This document shows, in pieces, positions 31,639 to 43,900 of a DNA stretch of 64,000 bases. A model generated the notes under the pieces. The model made no database searches and was not told where the DNA came from. It saw nothing but the letters and a program-made list of their open reading frames with translations. Each line of letters opens with the position of its first letter. Position 1 is the first letter of the stretch. This DNA comes from Tillandsia leiboldiana (lineage: Eukaryota; Streptophyta; Magnoliopsida; Poales; Bromeliaceae), in assembly GCA_029204045.2 (NCBI GenBank), contig CM055066.1:22548120-22612119 (forward strand), given 5' to 3'. The translations under genes were made by a program, and so were the position numbers.

Positions 31639-32936
31639 TGTTGGTTATATGTAATAATGGATCTAAATAGGGGAAAAAACACCTAGAGGGGGGTGAATAG
31701 GTGTAAACAATAAACACTCAAAAAATCATTGCGCAATAAAAACCCAATGCGGAAATATAAATGAACACGCAAGATTTTTACGTGGAAAAACTCCAAACCG
31801 GAGTAAAAAACCACGGGACCGATAACACGGTGAAATCCACTAGAATTAAACACGTACAAGGTGATATACCGTACTCACAGACGACTCAACCTTTTCCATA
31901 CGCTCCTAGTTGATCTTCTCCGCTCGCTCCGCAACGCGTCTCGAATCCACGATCTGCGTCCAACGCCGAATCCACGGCGTCCAACGTCGAGTCCACGACG
32001 TCTGACCGAATCCACGGTCTTCACCCAGTAGCACGCTTAGAATCCACGAACGTACCTCACTCCGAATCCACGAGAGCGGTTGCACCTTGAATCCACAAGG
32101 CCACGCGAGTCCACGCGCCGATTTTGGGGTAAATCGTTGTTTTTGGGTGGTGATGATCCGCCGAATACTTAGATCAAAGATAGATAGGAAATACCATCTA
32201 AGTATTCATTAGTTTGATTCAACTCAAGATGTGAGTATGAAAACCTAGAATCAAACTAATCAATATAGATGAAGAAACATAGAGTAATATCTAATGATTT
32301 CCTTTCTTCTCTATATGTGGATCTAGGGCCGTATATGATGATATTTGATTATGACGGCTCTATGTGGATTATTTGGATTATATGGATTAGCCCTAGAAAA
32401 AGAATCATAGGGTCTATTTATTGGTTAGAAACCCTAGGAAGAAGATAAGGATCAAAAACTGTCCGTTTCTGGAAATTTTCACGACGGCGATCCGGATCGG
32501 ATTAGCTGTGATCCGGATCGTCGTAACGAGTCAGGCAATTCCAGAGAAACAGGGTTCGGGATCCGGATTGTAATGCACGATCCGGATCGTTCATGAATTT
32601 CAGCAAATTCCCATGTTCCGGATCCGGATCGAAATGACTATGATCCGGATCGGATTTGCCAATGAACAAACACCCTTCGGGATCCGGATCGGACTGTCTG
32701 ATCCGGATCCTGAACATGTCCCATGTCCAGTTCTTGATTTTTATGCGATAAAAAATTCTTCCAAGTGTTTCTCCACTACAAGAAGTATTCGGATCACCAA
32801 AAATATTTAGTTAAACTTACCTGATCCTTTTGAATTCTTCTTTCTTGAGATTGAGGTATATGATCCAAACTTCATTCATCTTCAATCTTCAAGACTTAAC
32901 ACTTTCACGAAATGTGCCAAAACAAAATCCGTAACA
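31639..32936 (-). repeat. Sirevirus 1 5' LTR (right)
   Basis: Near-identical to 20890-22188. Eight palindromes start at 32489, 32510, 32560, 32579, 32621, 32642, 32681 and 32700. The TATA box is changed: in element sense CCAATAAATAG (about 32425-32415) against CCTATAAATAG in the left copy and in X. Because this is the 5' LTR, the change affects the promoter that would drive the element. Confidence 0.95.
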
Positions 32937-33600
32937 GAAGCTTCCTGAGTCTGGCAGGGTATTACAGACGCCTTGTGGAGGGCTTCTCCAAGATAGCCAC
33001 GCCCCTGGCTCGCCTGATCCGTAAAGGAGAAAAGTACATCTGGACAGATCAATGCCAGAAGAGTTTTGAAGAACTCAAGAACAAGTTGACGCGAGCCCCG
33101 GTGCTTGCTCTACCGGAGGCCGGCGGGGACTATGAGGTGTACTGCGATGCGTCGCGGAACGGCCTCGGAGGCGTGCTTATGCAACGGGGTAAAGTCATAG
33201 CCTATGCGTCGAGGCAACTCAAGGAGTACGAGAGAAACTACCCCGTGCACGACCTGGAGCTTGCAGCAGTCGTATTCGTCCTCAAGTTGTGGAAGCACTA
33301 TTTATAAGGAACACACTTCAATATGTACTCAGATCAATAGAGTCTTAAGTACCTTTTCACCCAAAAGGAGTTAAATTTGCGACAAAGATGATGGCTCGAG
33401 CTACTGAAGGATTGCGATTTAACGATCCACTATCACCCGGGAAAGGTAAACGTGGTGGCCGACGCCCTGAGTCGCAAGGGGCAGGCGGAGGAGGCAGGTG
33501 TAAGTACCATCACCCAGCAAGGTAGTCTGATTGCGGAATTTTCGCGATTGAGACTAGAAGTAATACCGGCAGGTACAGTCGCACAACTTCTGACACTGGT
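32937..33600 (+). pseudogene. pol: Tekay RT/RNase H segment
   Basis: SFLSLAGYYRRLVEGFSKIA begins directly at the GAAGC copy. It is followed by the connection (FEELKNKLTRAPVLALPEA) and RNase H (YCDASRNGLGGVLMQ, YASRQLKEYERNYPVHDLEL, LKLWKHYL). The frame stops at 33305 (TAA), then resumes with more stops through HYHPGKVNVVADALSRKG at about 33430-33480. It ends at TLVV, where S1 enters at 33601; reading continues at 37117 with RPTLLDRILE. Only a handful of stops separate it from an open frame, which contrasts with the ruined RT upstream. Confidence 0.9.
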
Positions 33601-34744
33601 TGTGAGGTTCCGGAATCCCCCGCGTAGGGTTGCTGGTTGTTGGGCAGCTTTCGGTCGTCGTTGGGGGTGTTGGTGCGCGTGTTGGGGGCCCAGAAATGGA
33701 TTTGTGATGCAATTTGGGATTTGCTTGCATCACTGGAGGCCTGCGTGGGTTGCGCGCAATTTGGACACAAGTGGTGGATTTCGGGCTTAAATTGAGACCC
33801 CGTGGGAAGTTGGAGGACCCGTCGGGTGTTTAGAAGTGATTTCGCGCGATTCAGATGTCAAAATTAGACTCCGGGTGAAGTCCGGATAAAAGTTTACCTC
33901 TCCGGTCGCCTTCGGAATTTTTAGAGTTGGAATTTGGCAAATCGGACTTTAAAACTGGACCCGGCGCGAAAATCGGATCGAGTGGGCATTCGACAAATTT
34001 TCGGATGAGAATTTGGGAAAATGGACATCGTTTTTGGATTCAGCGCGCGAAATCGCTAGGAATGGACTATTTATTTGTTGGATTTGGAGCCCGGTAGGCG
34101 TGCGCGCTTTTCGAGGCGAAGCGGCACGCAAATCGAGGCGTCGCGGCATGCAAACCGAGGCCTGCGCGGCACGGACCCCGAGGAGGCCGCGTGTCAGAAC
34201 GCGCGTGGGCGCGCTGGGAAGCGCACCAGTCTGCGCGGGGGCACGTGGGGGGCCGCCACGTGGCGGGCTCCCACTGGCGGCCCCGGGTCACGGGCGCGTG
34301 TCACGCGCCTGTGCGCAGGCAGCGCGGCCTCGTGGCGCGCAGGCAGCGCGGCCTCGTGGCGCGCAGGGTCGCGGCCACGTGGCCGCTGCTTCGTTGCATG
34401 GACCGGGTGCACCCGCTTGGGTGCGGTGGACCGGCGGGTGCACCGTGCACCGTGGGCCGTGGACCACCTTCCCTCTCTCCCTTATTTTATTCTTCTTCTT
34501 CCTCCCCCGCAAGCGTTTTTCTCCCTTGCTTTTCCTTCTTCTGCACCCGAGAGCGAGAGAGAGTGAGGGAGGAGGTTGTGGGAGATGGCATTTCGCATCG
34601 CGGGCCTCGTGGAGCGCGCGACGCTTCCGATGGGGGCGTTTCGGCGACGGCGGAGCTAACGGGTAGGTCCCGTGCGTTGGTTTTTCTGTATTTTTGTACA
34701 GTTTTTGGAGCGTTCTTTTAGACTGTAACTGACCCTCTTGCTCC

Positions 34745-35265
34745 TTTCTGTGTTGGGCACCGTGCACCATTTTGCGTGCGGACTCCGGCACCGTGCACCG
34801 TTTTGCGTGCGGACTCCGTTTTGCGTGCGGATCCTGGCACCGTGCACTGTTTTGCGTGCGGACTTCGGCACCATGCACCGTTTTGCGTGCGGACTCCGTT
34901 TTGCGTTCGGATCCTGGCACCGTGCACCGTTTTGCGTGCGGACTCCGGCACCGTGCACCGTTTTGCGTGCGGACTCCATTTTACGTGCGGATCCTGGCAC
35001 CGTGCACCGTTTTGCATGTGGACTCCGGCACCATGCACCGTTTTGCGTGTGGACTCCGTTTTGCGTGTGGATCCTGGCACCGTGCACCGTTTTGCGTGCG
35101 GACTCAGGCGCCGTGCACCGTTTTGCGTGCGGACCCCGTTTGGCGTGCAGATTCCAGCACCGTGCACCGTGTTGCGTGGGGACTTCGTTTGGCGTGCGGA
35201 TTCCGGCACCGTGCATCGTTTTGCGTGCGGACTCCGGCACCGTGCCCCGTTTTGCGTGCGGACTC
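34745..35265. repeat. Tandem array in S1 with 31+31+18 bp order
   Basis: The core TTTTGCGTGCGGACTCC recurs at 34770, 34801, 34819, 34850, 34881 and so on, with steps of 31, 18, 31 and 31, making an 80-bp higher-order unit; the link GGCACCGTGCACCG is present in the 31-bp steps. It occupies the same place relative to the shared block as the unrelated 20-bp array of E1. ORFs of about 200 codons on both strands are artefacts of the repeats. Confidence 0.88.
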
Positions 35266-36548
35266 CGTGGAGGCCAATTGCAAGTGTCTACGAGCAATTG
35301 GTGGCAAATCGAGGTGGGTGGCCTTATCTCCAAGTTTTATGGACTGTACAGTATTTCTACTGATGTAGGACTATGCATGATAGTTTATTTCATTGTGTAG
35401 TATGCTAGATTGTAGGAATTGTTATTCCTTTTATTATCTGTTAATATAGTTATCGTGGAACTTGACCTAGCACCCCCGTCATATGTTGCATGTGTATCCA
35501 GACTAGTAGAAAACCCTCACTTGGGCTAGGGTTATTTATGCTTAGACATCCACACTGTTTCTTCATCCCTGGACATAGTGTTTTCTCGCCCGGGTAGTGG
35601 GCCGAGAGGTCGGGACTTGCTTTTAGTGTGGGATGCTTTTACACTCTTGCCTGGGAGTAGAGTGGAGTCTGGTAGTTGTACTGGGTTGCTTATCTGTGCC
35701 GGGAGCCGTTTGGGTAAACGGTAGTCCCGGGAGGTCTTGTTTCCCTGTTGTGCCGTCGTGGAGGGAGCCGTTGCGCAGACGGCAGTCCCGGGCCGTCGAG
35801 TATCTTCCGGTCCGTCTTGTTGGGAACCGTTGGGGTTGACGGTGGTCCTAGGTCGTTGAGTGTTGTCCGACCTGTTTTGTTACCCTGAGTTGTGGGTCGT
35901 TCCTGGCTGTGGAGTATCTCCAGCCAGTGAGCCTTGTGCTGCGAGCCGTTGGAGAGGCTAGTGTCTCGTGTTTCGAGTTAGCCGAGCAGCTGGGTCGTCG
36001 AGAGTGCTCCGACCGTTGTGCGAGGTATTTGGGGATTTTGAGTCCTACCGTTCTGAGAGTGAGCGTGGATTTTGACTAGCCTGCATATGCCAATGTTTGA
36101 TACTCTCTGCCGCGCCGTTCTACTCAGTTGGAGTCGCGTCCTGAGATGCCGCTGTGGATACGATGGTTGGCCTGTTGAGGCAGTTTTCCGCAGTTGAGGC
36201 AACGATGGGCCTGTTGAGGCAGTTTTGCGCGAGGGATGAGTTAGTAGGACAGGACGCCCCACGTAAATCCCGTCCTCATGTGGATGTGTGGTAGTGGGCA
36301 GGAGCGTTCCTAGTCGACGGGCGCAGGCTTGACTGGACCTTTGAGGTAGTCAGTTCGTTTGGGTCGATTGAGCACCTTGGGTGCGAGTGATCTCATTTAC
36401 TTTCATCTGTTCCACTTTTGAGTGTCTAGATAGAGGCATGGTAGCTGTAGAGTAGATTCCAGCTTTTCTTTCAGATTTCTTTGCCTGTTATCTTTTGCCT
36501 CTAGTAGACTTAGTGGGCAGACCGTTGGGCTTGTTGACGGTACCCACT

Positions 36549-36574
36549 GAGAACTACTGTGGGAAGTAGTTCTC
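36549..36574 (+). other. Conserved LTR hairpin, S1 copy
   Basis: GAGAACTACT (36549-36558) pairs perfectly with AGTAGTTCTC (36565-36574) over 10 bp with a 6-base loop, flanked by CCCACT and ACACCCG as in the other family members. Confidence 0.75.
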
Positions 36575-37116
36575 ACACCCGTCGTGGTGTCTTTTTCCCC
36601 AGGAACTTCTTCTCCTGTTCCTGTTGCTCCAGTTGCTGATCCTTCTGACCGAGGCGAGGGAGTCGCGAGCTAGTTCCCTACCCGTCGTTGGAGCGTAGCG
36701 GTACCCCTTCTGAGGAGAGCTTCAGTAGATTAGTTTACTTCTTTTCCTCTGTTGAGAGACCTTTGTTGTGAGGTATAGAGTTGTACTTTATTTTACAGTT
36801 TGAGAGACTGATGTAGTGAGGATATTTTCTTGTATCGAGGGCTTGTACACTAATGTACTTATTGGAGATATCTCCCTAATGAGTTCTGTATCAGAGGATT
36901 TTGTATATGATAGTATTTGGGGAGATGGATATTGTATTATTTTCAGTTGTACAGTGTTTGGACTTCAGTTTTTAGTAGTCTACTTTCAGCTCTGATATCT
37001 ATATACTGTAGTTGATTCTTTCTGCAGGTTAGACGCTTCGTCTGTACGGCAGTTTTCGTACAGATGGTGGATCTGTTGGCGAACCCGGGTGGCAGTTTCG
37101 ACCCCGGGGCGTGACA

Positions 37117-38570
37117 CTGGTGGTCAGACCTACTTTGCTGGACAGAATTCTCGAAGGGTAATCGACTGATGACCAACTCCAGCTGGTGCGAAGAAGGATA
37201 ACCACCGACCAGGAAGGTGATTTCACAGTAAACTCCGACGGCACGATACGATTTCGGGGACGAATCTGCGTGCCGGATCTACCGGAACTCAAGGAGGAAA
37301 TCCTGCGGGAGGTGCATACTGCCCCATATGCAGCGCACCCCGGGGGAACGAAGATGTACAAGGACGTCAAACAGACCCTCTGGTGGCCCAAAATGAAGGG
37401 AGACGTGACTCGATTTGTGGCACACTGCCTGGTGTGCCAACAGGTGAAGGCCGAGCATCAGCGCCCGGCGGGAAAATTGCAACCTTTACCGGTGCCCGAG
37501 TAGAAGTGGGACATGATTACCATGGATTTTGTGACCGGATTCCCGAGGTCGCCACAGGGACACGATGCGATATGGGTGATTGTGGACCGTTTGACGAAAT
37601 CGGCCCACTATCTGCCCATACACACGACGTGGACGCAGGAACGACTGGCACAAACATACATCGACGAGATAGTAAGGTTGCATGGGGTACCGACATCTAT
37701 CACGTCGGACTGGGACACGCGATTTGTGTCAAACTTTTGGCAAACCCTGCAACGAGCAATGGGGACCAAGTTGCACTTCAGTACGGCATTTCACCCGCAG
37801 ACCGATGGACAGTCAGAGCGGGTAATACAGATTGTGGAGGACATGCTTCGAGCATGCGTTTTGGACTTGGGCGAAGGGTGGGCACGGTGTTTGCCCCTAG
37901 TGGAATTTGCCTACAATAACAGTTACCAGGCCAGCATTCAAATGGCGCCATACGAAGCCTTGTATGGGCGCCGCTGTCGGTCACCTATATGCTGGGACGA
38001 CTTGGGAGAGCGTAAATGGTTGGGACCAGATTTGGTAGAGGAAACCGAGGCAAAGGTGCGCCTGATCAGGCGGCGGCTGACCGCCCAGAGCAGACAGAAA
38101 AGCTACGCGGACAATAGACGACGAGACTTAGAGTTCTTGGTAGGTGAGCATGTGTTACTCCGAGTTTCGCCCTCCAAGGGGAACCGATGTTTCGGCTTAA
38201 AAGGAAAGTTAAGTCCGAGGTACGTGGGACCGTTTGAGATCCTAGAACGTGTGGGTCCGGTGGCTTATCGGTTGGCCTTGCCGCCAAACCTAGACCGAGT
38301 ACACAACGTGTTTCACATTTCGATGCTCCGAAAGTACCTCCCCGACCCCTCTCACGCCCTGGACATATCCACTGTCAAGCTACAAGAGGATCTGACTGTC
38401 GAGGAGACACCGGTGCGGATCCTGGCACGAGAAGACAAGAAACTACGGAACCAGACCATTCCCTACGTAAAGGTCCAATGGAGCAACCACGAGGAACGCG
38501 AGGCGACGTCGGAGCTGGAATCAAAAATAAAATGAAGGAGTGTTTCCCCGAGCTGTTTAGCGAGGGTTGT
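37117..38570 (+). pseudogene. pol: Tekay integrase and chromodomain
   Basis: One frame runs from the S1 junction to TGA at 38533, broken by a single TAG at 37501-37503 just before KWDMITMDFV. Features: the N-terminal zinc domain (H..H in VHTAPYAAHPGGTKM, C-x2-C in HCLVCQQVK), the catalytic core (MDFVTGFP, TSDWDTRFVSNFW, HPQTDGQSERVIQ), the GPFEILERVGPVAY region, VHNVFHISMLRKYLPDPSH, and a chromodomain-like tail (IPYVKVQWSNHEEREAT). After 38533 the homologous end (KECFPELFSEG) continues in another frame. In intact relatives the chromodomain steers integration towards heterochromatin. It is the best preserved part of the element. Confidence 0.92.
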
Positions 38571-40935
38571 AATTAAGTTTCGAGGATGAAACTTTTTATA
38601 AAGTGTGAGTGGTGTAATGACACGGGTTTTTTTGTAATAATTAACCCTCCTAATATAATGCTCTTTTAGTACTCCGGGAATATTACATTTGGTTAGTTGG
38701 CCGGTGTGTGGTGCTGGTATTTTTCTGCGATAGAGCGCGGAAAATGATGACCGACGGTGCGATCGGATCTGAAATCCGATATCGGGATCTCCCGGAACGG
38801 AATTCTTAGTGATGCGGTGATTAGTCATGCATCGAAATCCGTGCAAAATATCCTGCATGTTTTTCGAGGAAAAGGTGGGTTTATCTCGTGCGATTAATTA
38901 GTTAGAGAATTAGTTATTCGGTTACGGAGATTACAAAGTGGGTTATCCCGTAGGAATAATTAATTAAGGAATTAATTAATTGGTGACGAAGATTAAAAGG
39001 TGGGAGTTTATCTCGTAGGAATAATTAATTAAATAATTAATTATCCGGTGACGGAAAATAGAATTTTCTTACGTACGAGTTGGAAACTAAATAAATTAAT
39101 AATAAGAGGATAAATAAACCCCTTACCGGAAGGAAAACCCTAATTTAAATTACCGCCTCCTCAAACCCTTCCCTCTCATGCGTACCGAAGGAAAGAAAAA
39201 GAAAGCGGAGGAACCCGATCGCCCCGATTGACGTCCGGAGACCGGAGAACGAAACGCCATCATCTACGGGGAGCGGATCCGGATCTCCAACGCCGCGAGA
39301 ACCAAGATCGGTTCTTTATTTCTGATAGATTGAGGTTAGTGGTCGTTAATCCTTTCGTAAAATTAATCGGGGGTTTTCCGTGTTTTTGTAAGGTCGTTTT
39401 AATCGGTACATCGATCACGGATTTTTGTGGGTTTTGATCAATGTTTTATTCTCGTTCTTGATCGGGTGTGATCGATGACTTTTATCGGATTTAATCGGTG
39501 GTCTTTAATCGATCCTTTGATTGACTTTCTGATCGATGTTTTGGTTGTTCGTCGATCGTTGGTTAGTCGTTACATTTATCCCATATTTATTCGAGATTTT
39601 TTTTGGGTGTTTGGTAAGATCAAAGTGGGTAAACGGGAGGACGCCGCCACCGTTACCATGATCGCGGGGTCTTCGCCGGAATCCCACGGGAGCGAAAATG
39701 GGGAAGAAATCGCGAAACGGGAGCGGAAACGGAGGAAGAAACGCGGAATTAGGGTTTACTATTCCTGCCGTACAGCCGCAGTCCACGGGCTGAGGCGTGC
39801 ACCCGGTGCACACCTCGCGGCACGGAAGCCGCGGACCTGGTGCACGCTTCGCCGTGCACCGGCCCAGCCCGCAGGAGCGGTCCACGTTCAGGCGTGCGCC
39901 CGGTGCTGGCGCCGCGACCCGAAGCTGTGAGCCCGGTGCACGCTCGGATTGTGCACCGGCCCGGCCCGAAACGTGCGGCGCACGCTTCCTGCATGCACCC
40001 GGCGCGTGCCGCAGTCGCCTGTTGCCGTAAACCCGGTCCACGGTTGCCCCTGCGCACCACCCGACAGCCCAAAGTTCGGTGGCTCCGTTTGGGTCCGTTT
40101 TTCCACCGTTTTGAGCGCCGTCTTCGCCGTTGGGATCACAATCTCCGCGGTTTTCTTGGCATGGCCACTTGGGATCTTTTTGGTCACTGTTTTATTATGT
40201 CGGGTGCTATTTTCGCCGACGCTCCGCGCCTCGACGAAATCGTCGGGGGCGCGCCGTCGGGTCTCTTTTCTCATCATTTTCGCCGTCGGGGCCTTCTTGG
40301 TTTTAACCATTGACGTCCCGAGTGGGCTACCGGTTGAGGATTGAGTTTTGTCGGATTTCCGTTAGCGGTTTTGGGTTCCGACGGAGTTCGCGATGAAATA
40401 GTCGCGGTCCGGTTGTTGTTAGTTTTCGATGTTACCGGTTTGAGCTAAGTCTGCGGTGTTACTTGACGGTTTTGATTTGTTGGGTTTTTGATTGACGTCG
40501 CGATCCTCTAGATGCAGTGATTTCGGTTTTGGTGGGTTCATTGTTACAGTGGTTGGGACCACTGATGTCACCTGATTAGGGTAAGGTGTTAATTTGTGCC
40601 TTTGGTTGTTCCGTTAGGTCGCGTGAAGTTCCGATTGCTTAAGAGGGTCTTGGGAGCGGTCGTATATCTTCATTCCAAGTGGGTACGGTTGCTATGAGTG
40701 CAACAAGTGCAGTAAGCGCATCTATCATCATTAAAATGCTCTTAATTTGTCTAACAAAGTAGATGGACAGTTTAACCTTTCGCATAATTGTATTTTATTT
40801 CGATGTTACCGGTTGGTGATGTATGTCTACTGTGGATGAGATGTACTTTTACGTTTAGATACTCTTGGTGATGTATGTCTACTGTATGGTTGATGGTTGA
40901 TGTATGATGTTGTAAATGAGACGCCGTGCATGTAC

Positions 40936-43900
40936 TGTCACGCCCCGAGTGTAAACCAGAACTCGGGCTCGTCTACAGATCCGCCGTGCACACGGAATTT
41001 TCCGCATACACGAAGCGCCGGTAACCTGCTCAAATAATAAAGATACAAAATAGAGCAATAAAACAGAGCTGAACTGAAAAATACTACATCTCAGACTGAA
41101 CAGGAAGTAAAAATACAAAAAGACTGTAGAATAAAGTACAAGTTTCTCTCCCAGCTCACCACAAAATACAACCAGCTGGCTAAAGCCAGACCCCAAAAGT
41201 AAAAGTACAACCGTCTGAGATAGGATACATAAGAGGTACCAGTCTAGCTACTCACTGTCGGCCCACTGTCTAGCTACTCAGCCGTCCTCTCTCCTCGACC
41301 CGCCGCTGTATGCCCAGCAGCACCCGCAGAAGGCTCTGCAAAACAAAGGAGAAGAAAAGAAAAAGAAGAATGGGGGTGAGAACTACTAGTAAACCAGTAG
41401 CCTCCCCTAGTGGGTAAAACCTCAAACTCTAACACACCCACTAGGTCTACCAGAGGCAAAAGGAAAGAAGAGTGGTAAGAAAAGAAACCGCTGCAAAAGG
41501 GAAATCTACCACTACTATGCCTCTAAAACACAGTCCTAGTCTGGAACAACCGTATGCAACAGTAACCAACCGTCCCAGATAAACCCAATCTGTACCGCCC
41601 TCATCATCGGGCAAATAAGCCGCGCCGATGTGATAGCAAAACTCCTGCAGCCGCCCTCATCATCGGGCAAATAAGCCGCGCCGATGTGATAGCAAAACTA
41701 TCCATAACTGTCCGGCCCCGGCCTCTGAAGGGGATCTCGAGGGGAGCTACCCACACGAGTAAAGCACCACGGGGCAATAACCGCGCCGGTGTGATAAAAG
41801 CCTCACCGGGCAATAACCGCGCCGGTGTGATAAAAGCCTCACCGGGCAATAACCGCGCCGGTGATAAAAGCAGGATTGGATCACAACTATAAAGCCCCCA
41901 GTGGAACACAACCCTCCACTAAAAGAAAACTGATTCCCCAATCAGATGCAAAAGTAACCATCCGGTCAATCGCCCAATATCCACGATTGCCGCAATACCC
42001 CACAATCCACGACCAGGTCTCACAACCGACCTCCGGTCAACCGCCCAAAATCCGCGGTCGCCGCTAAAACCCATGATCCATAATCCAGGCCCCGGCTACA
42101 CTATCTCAAACCCCTGCTCAAACCCGAGCAAACCCACCTGACTAACGAAAAGGAGAAAGAAGCAAACAAGGTTTCTCCTAAGTCAAGTTCCAGCATGAAA
42201 GTGTAGCGATAGAAGATGGCCTACCTAGATGTCCAAACAAGCATGCAAGTGTTCTCAAGGAAATAAAGAAAAGGCGACCAATAGTGGTTCCACATGTGTA
42301 ACAATTAATAAATCCGCATAGATATAACCATCATGCTAAAACATTATCCCACCACACATGTCTATAATCCATGATAAAGCATCACTATCCACCTATGCAT
42401 GTCATAAAAATCCTCAATAGCACCAACCACTAACAGGATAATCATAAAGCCCAAAATAAATAACCCAATCCACATGCAAGGTTAACCGCTAACATTCCAT
42501 CCATACCAACATGTATAAGTCCCAACCACTATCAAAGTTCCACAATAGTAATTTTCATATGATAGGCTCACAATCATTTACTTTAAGCATGCATGTCCAT
42601 AATTAATCATTCAATAAACCAATTGGAGGATCTCTCCAATATTCCTAGGGGCATGTCAGAAAATTGAGGAGTATAACAACCACCCACCTCGACCGCTAAT
42701 TCCATGTCCGAAAGGTGCTCCAGGCCAAAAGCTAAACCGCCGCGATCACTGAACAAGAATTACCCCAAAACATACAATTAAACTCAACACATGCTGTCCC
42801 AAAGCTAACAGTCCAAAGATGCCCTATTTTTACCTGCGAGGAGTGCCCGGAAAAATCCAAGAAAAACACTGTCACGATCCTCGCGACGAACCCGTCGAAA
42901 CGAGTACCTGCACGCTCAAATCCGAGTTTCCCACACTGAGAAATAAATCCGGCAAGGGGACCACCCCAAAATAATCTGCTCTCAAAAACTGTAGCACTAA
43001 TTCCTGTAACCAGAGATTTCTCACCTTCGAAAAATATTCAGAAAAATCCAAGAAAAATTGGGGACATTCCACGTGATGTGTAGATGCAAAACGCCTTTTG
43101 AATCGCTCCAATCCGATGTCTGTGCGCGAAGATATCATCAAAATACTGTAACACTGTCCAAAACTCCGCCCCAGAAAAAGAGGTCACAAGATGATCCGAA
43201 AAACCCATGAAAAGATCGGAATTGGAAAAACCAGTACACATGGGAAACGTAGCCCTACCTGTCGTGAGTCCAACGGCGCAAGAATCGCCTCATTCGGAGG
43301 TCGGAGTAAGCCGGGGGAGTCCTCGCACCAAAACGCGACGAAGAAGATCACAAACGAACGAGCGTCGCGCCGCGCCGAAAAAATAGAAACCTTGGGATGC
43401 GTGCCACAGAAAAATCCTGGAATCTGCAGATGGATCCGGCTCTGGGAGATGAAGAAATCTCGTGAAGGTGGCACTGTGAAAGGAGGAACAGGGAAAGAGT
43501 TCTTCACTGCAGAACTCGGCCTATTTATAGGCCAGGAAAAACAATTGGGGAAATGACCAATGGGTCCCCACTTTCGGGCGCTCCCGGTTTTCGGGCGGCT
43601 ACAGTGTTGGGCCCGGCCCAAAACTGTGCGCGCCCGAAATCGCCACGGGCCTCCACGTCGCCCCCGAATAGGCAACAGCCTTCCCCGCCGCCCGCGTAGC
43701 GCCGCGTGGCCCGCCTGGTCAACGCGGGTGGGTGGCACCCGCGAATCACAGGGCGCCACCTGGCCCGCACTAACCTCTCCGACCAACCCTGGCGCGCCGC
43801 CTGTCCCCCCCCTGCCGCGCACTGTTCCGAGGCGGCCCACGCTCCGTGGTCCCTGCCTGCGTGAGCCCGCCAACAAGAAACCGCCACGCGTCCCGCCGGT

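Larger units (their letters stand above)
20890..32936 (-). mobile_element. Sirevirus 1: 12-kb Ty1/copia element with env-like gene
   Basis: LTRs 20890-22188 and 31639-32936, an exact 5-bp duplication, an iMet primer site (31626-31636) and a polypurine tract (22189-22202) define the element, read right to left. Gene order is gag, zinc knuckle, protease, integrase, RT, RNase H, then an env-like ORF, as in the SIRE/Maximus lineage. LTRs differ at roughly 15-20 positions of 1.3 kb by eye, so it is young. Even so it carries a stop after gag, a frameshift near 30090, a TGA after protease, a short frame-changing deletion at about 27690 and a TRIM in env. It interrupts Tekay RT. Confidence 0.95.
33601..37116 (+). 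repeat. Solo LTR S1, 3516 bp, TSD CTGGT
   Basis: It starts TGTGAGGTTCC, ends CCCCGGGGCGTGACA and is flanked by CTGGT (33596-33600, 37117-37121). It has no internal region, so it arose by LTR-LTR recombination. In order: GC-rich U3 with long spurious ORFs (34013-34721), weak TATA and pyrimidine-rich leader (34470-34550), candidate donor CGG/GTAGGT at 34663, the repeat array (34745-35265), a block shared with E1 (35270-35300, 35455-35500), hairpin 36549-36574, candidate acceptor TTTCTGCAG at 37019-37027, and a GACGCTTCGTCTGTACGG block common to the family. Confidence 0.92.

Noticed and set aside
34013..35400. Several 160-225 codon ORFs in S1 including Cys/Arg/Ala-rich repeats
   Set aside because: These are products of the 80-bp tandem array and GC-rich U3, open on both strands at once.
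37117..38570. Endogenous pararetrovirus or domesticated integrase gene
   Set aside because: The frame has a TAG, continues from the RNase H of the same element across S1 and is followed by its LTR, so it is ordinary Tekay pol.
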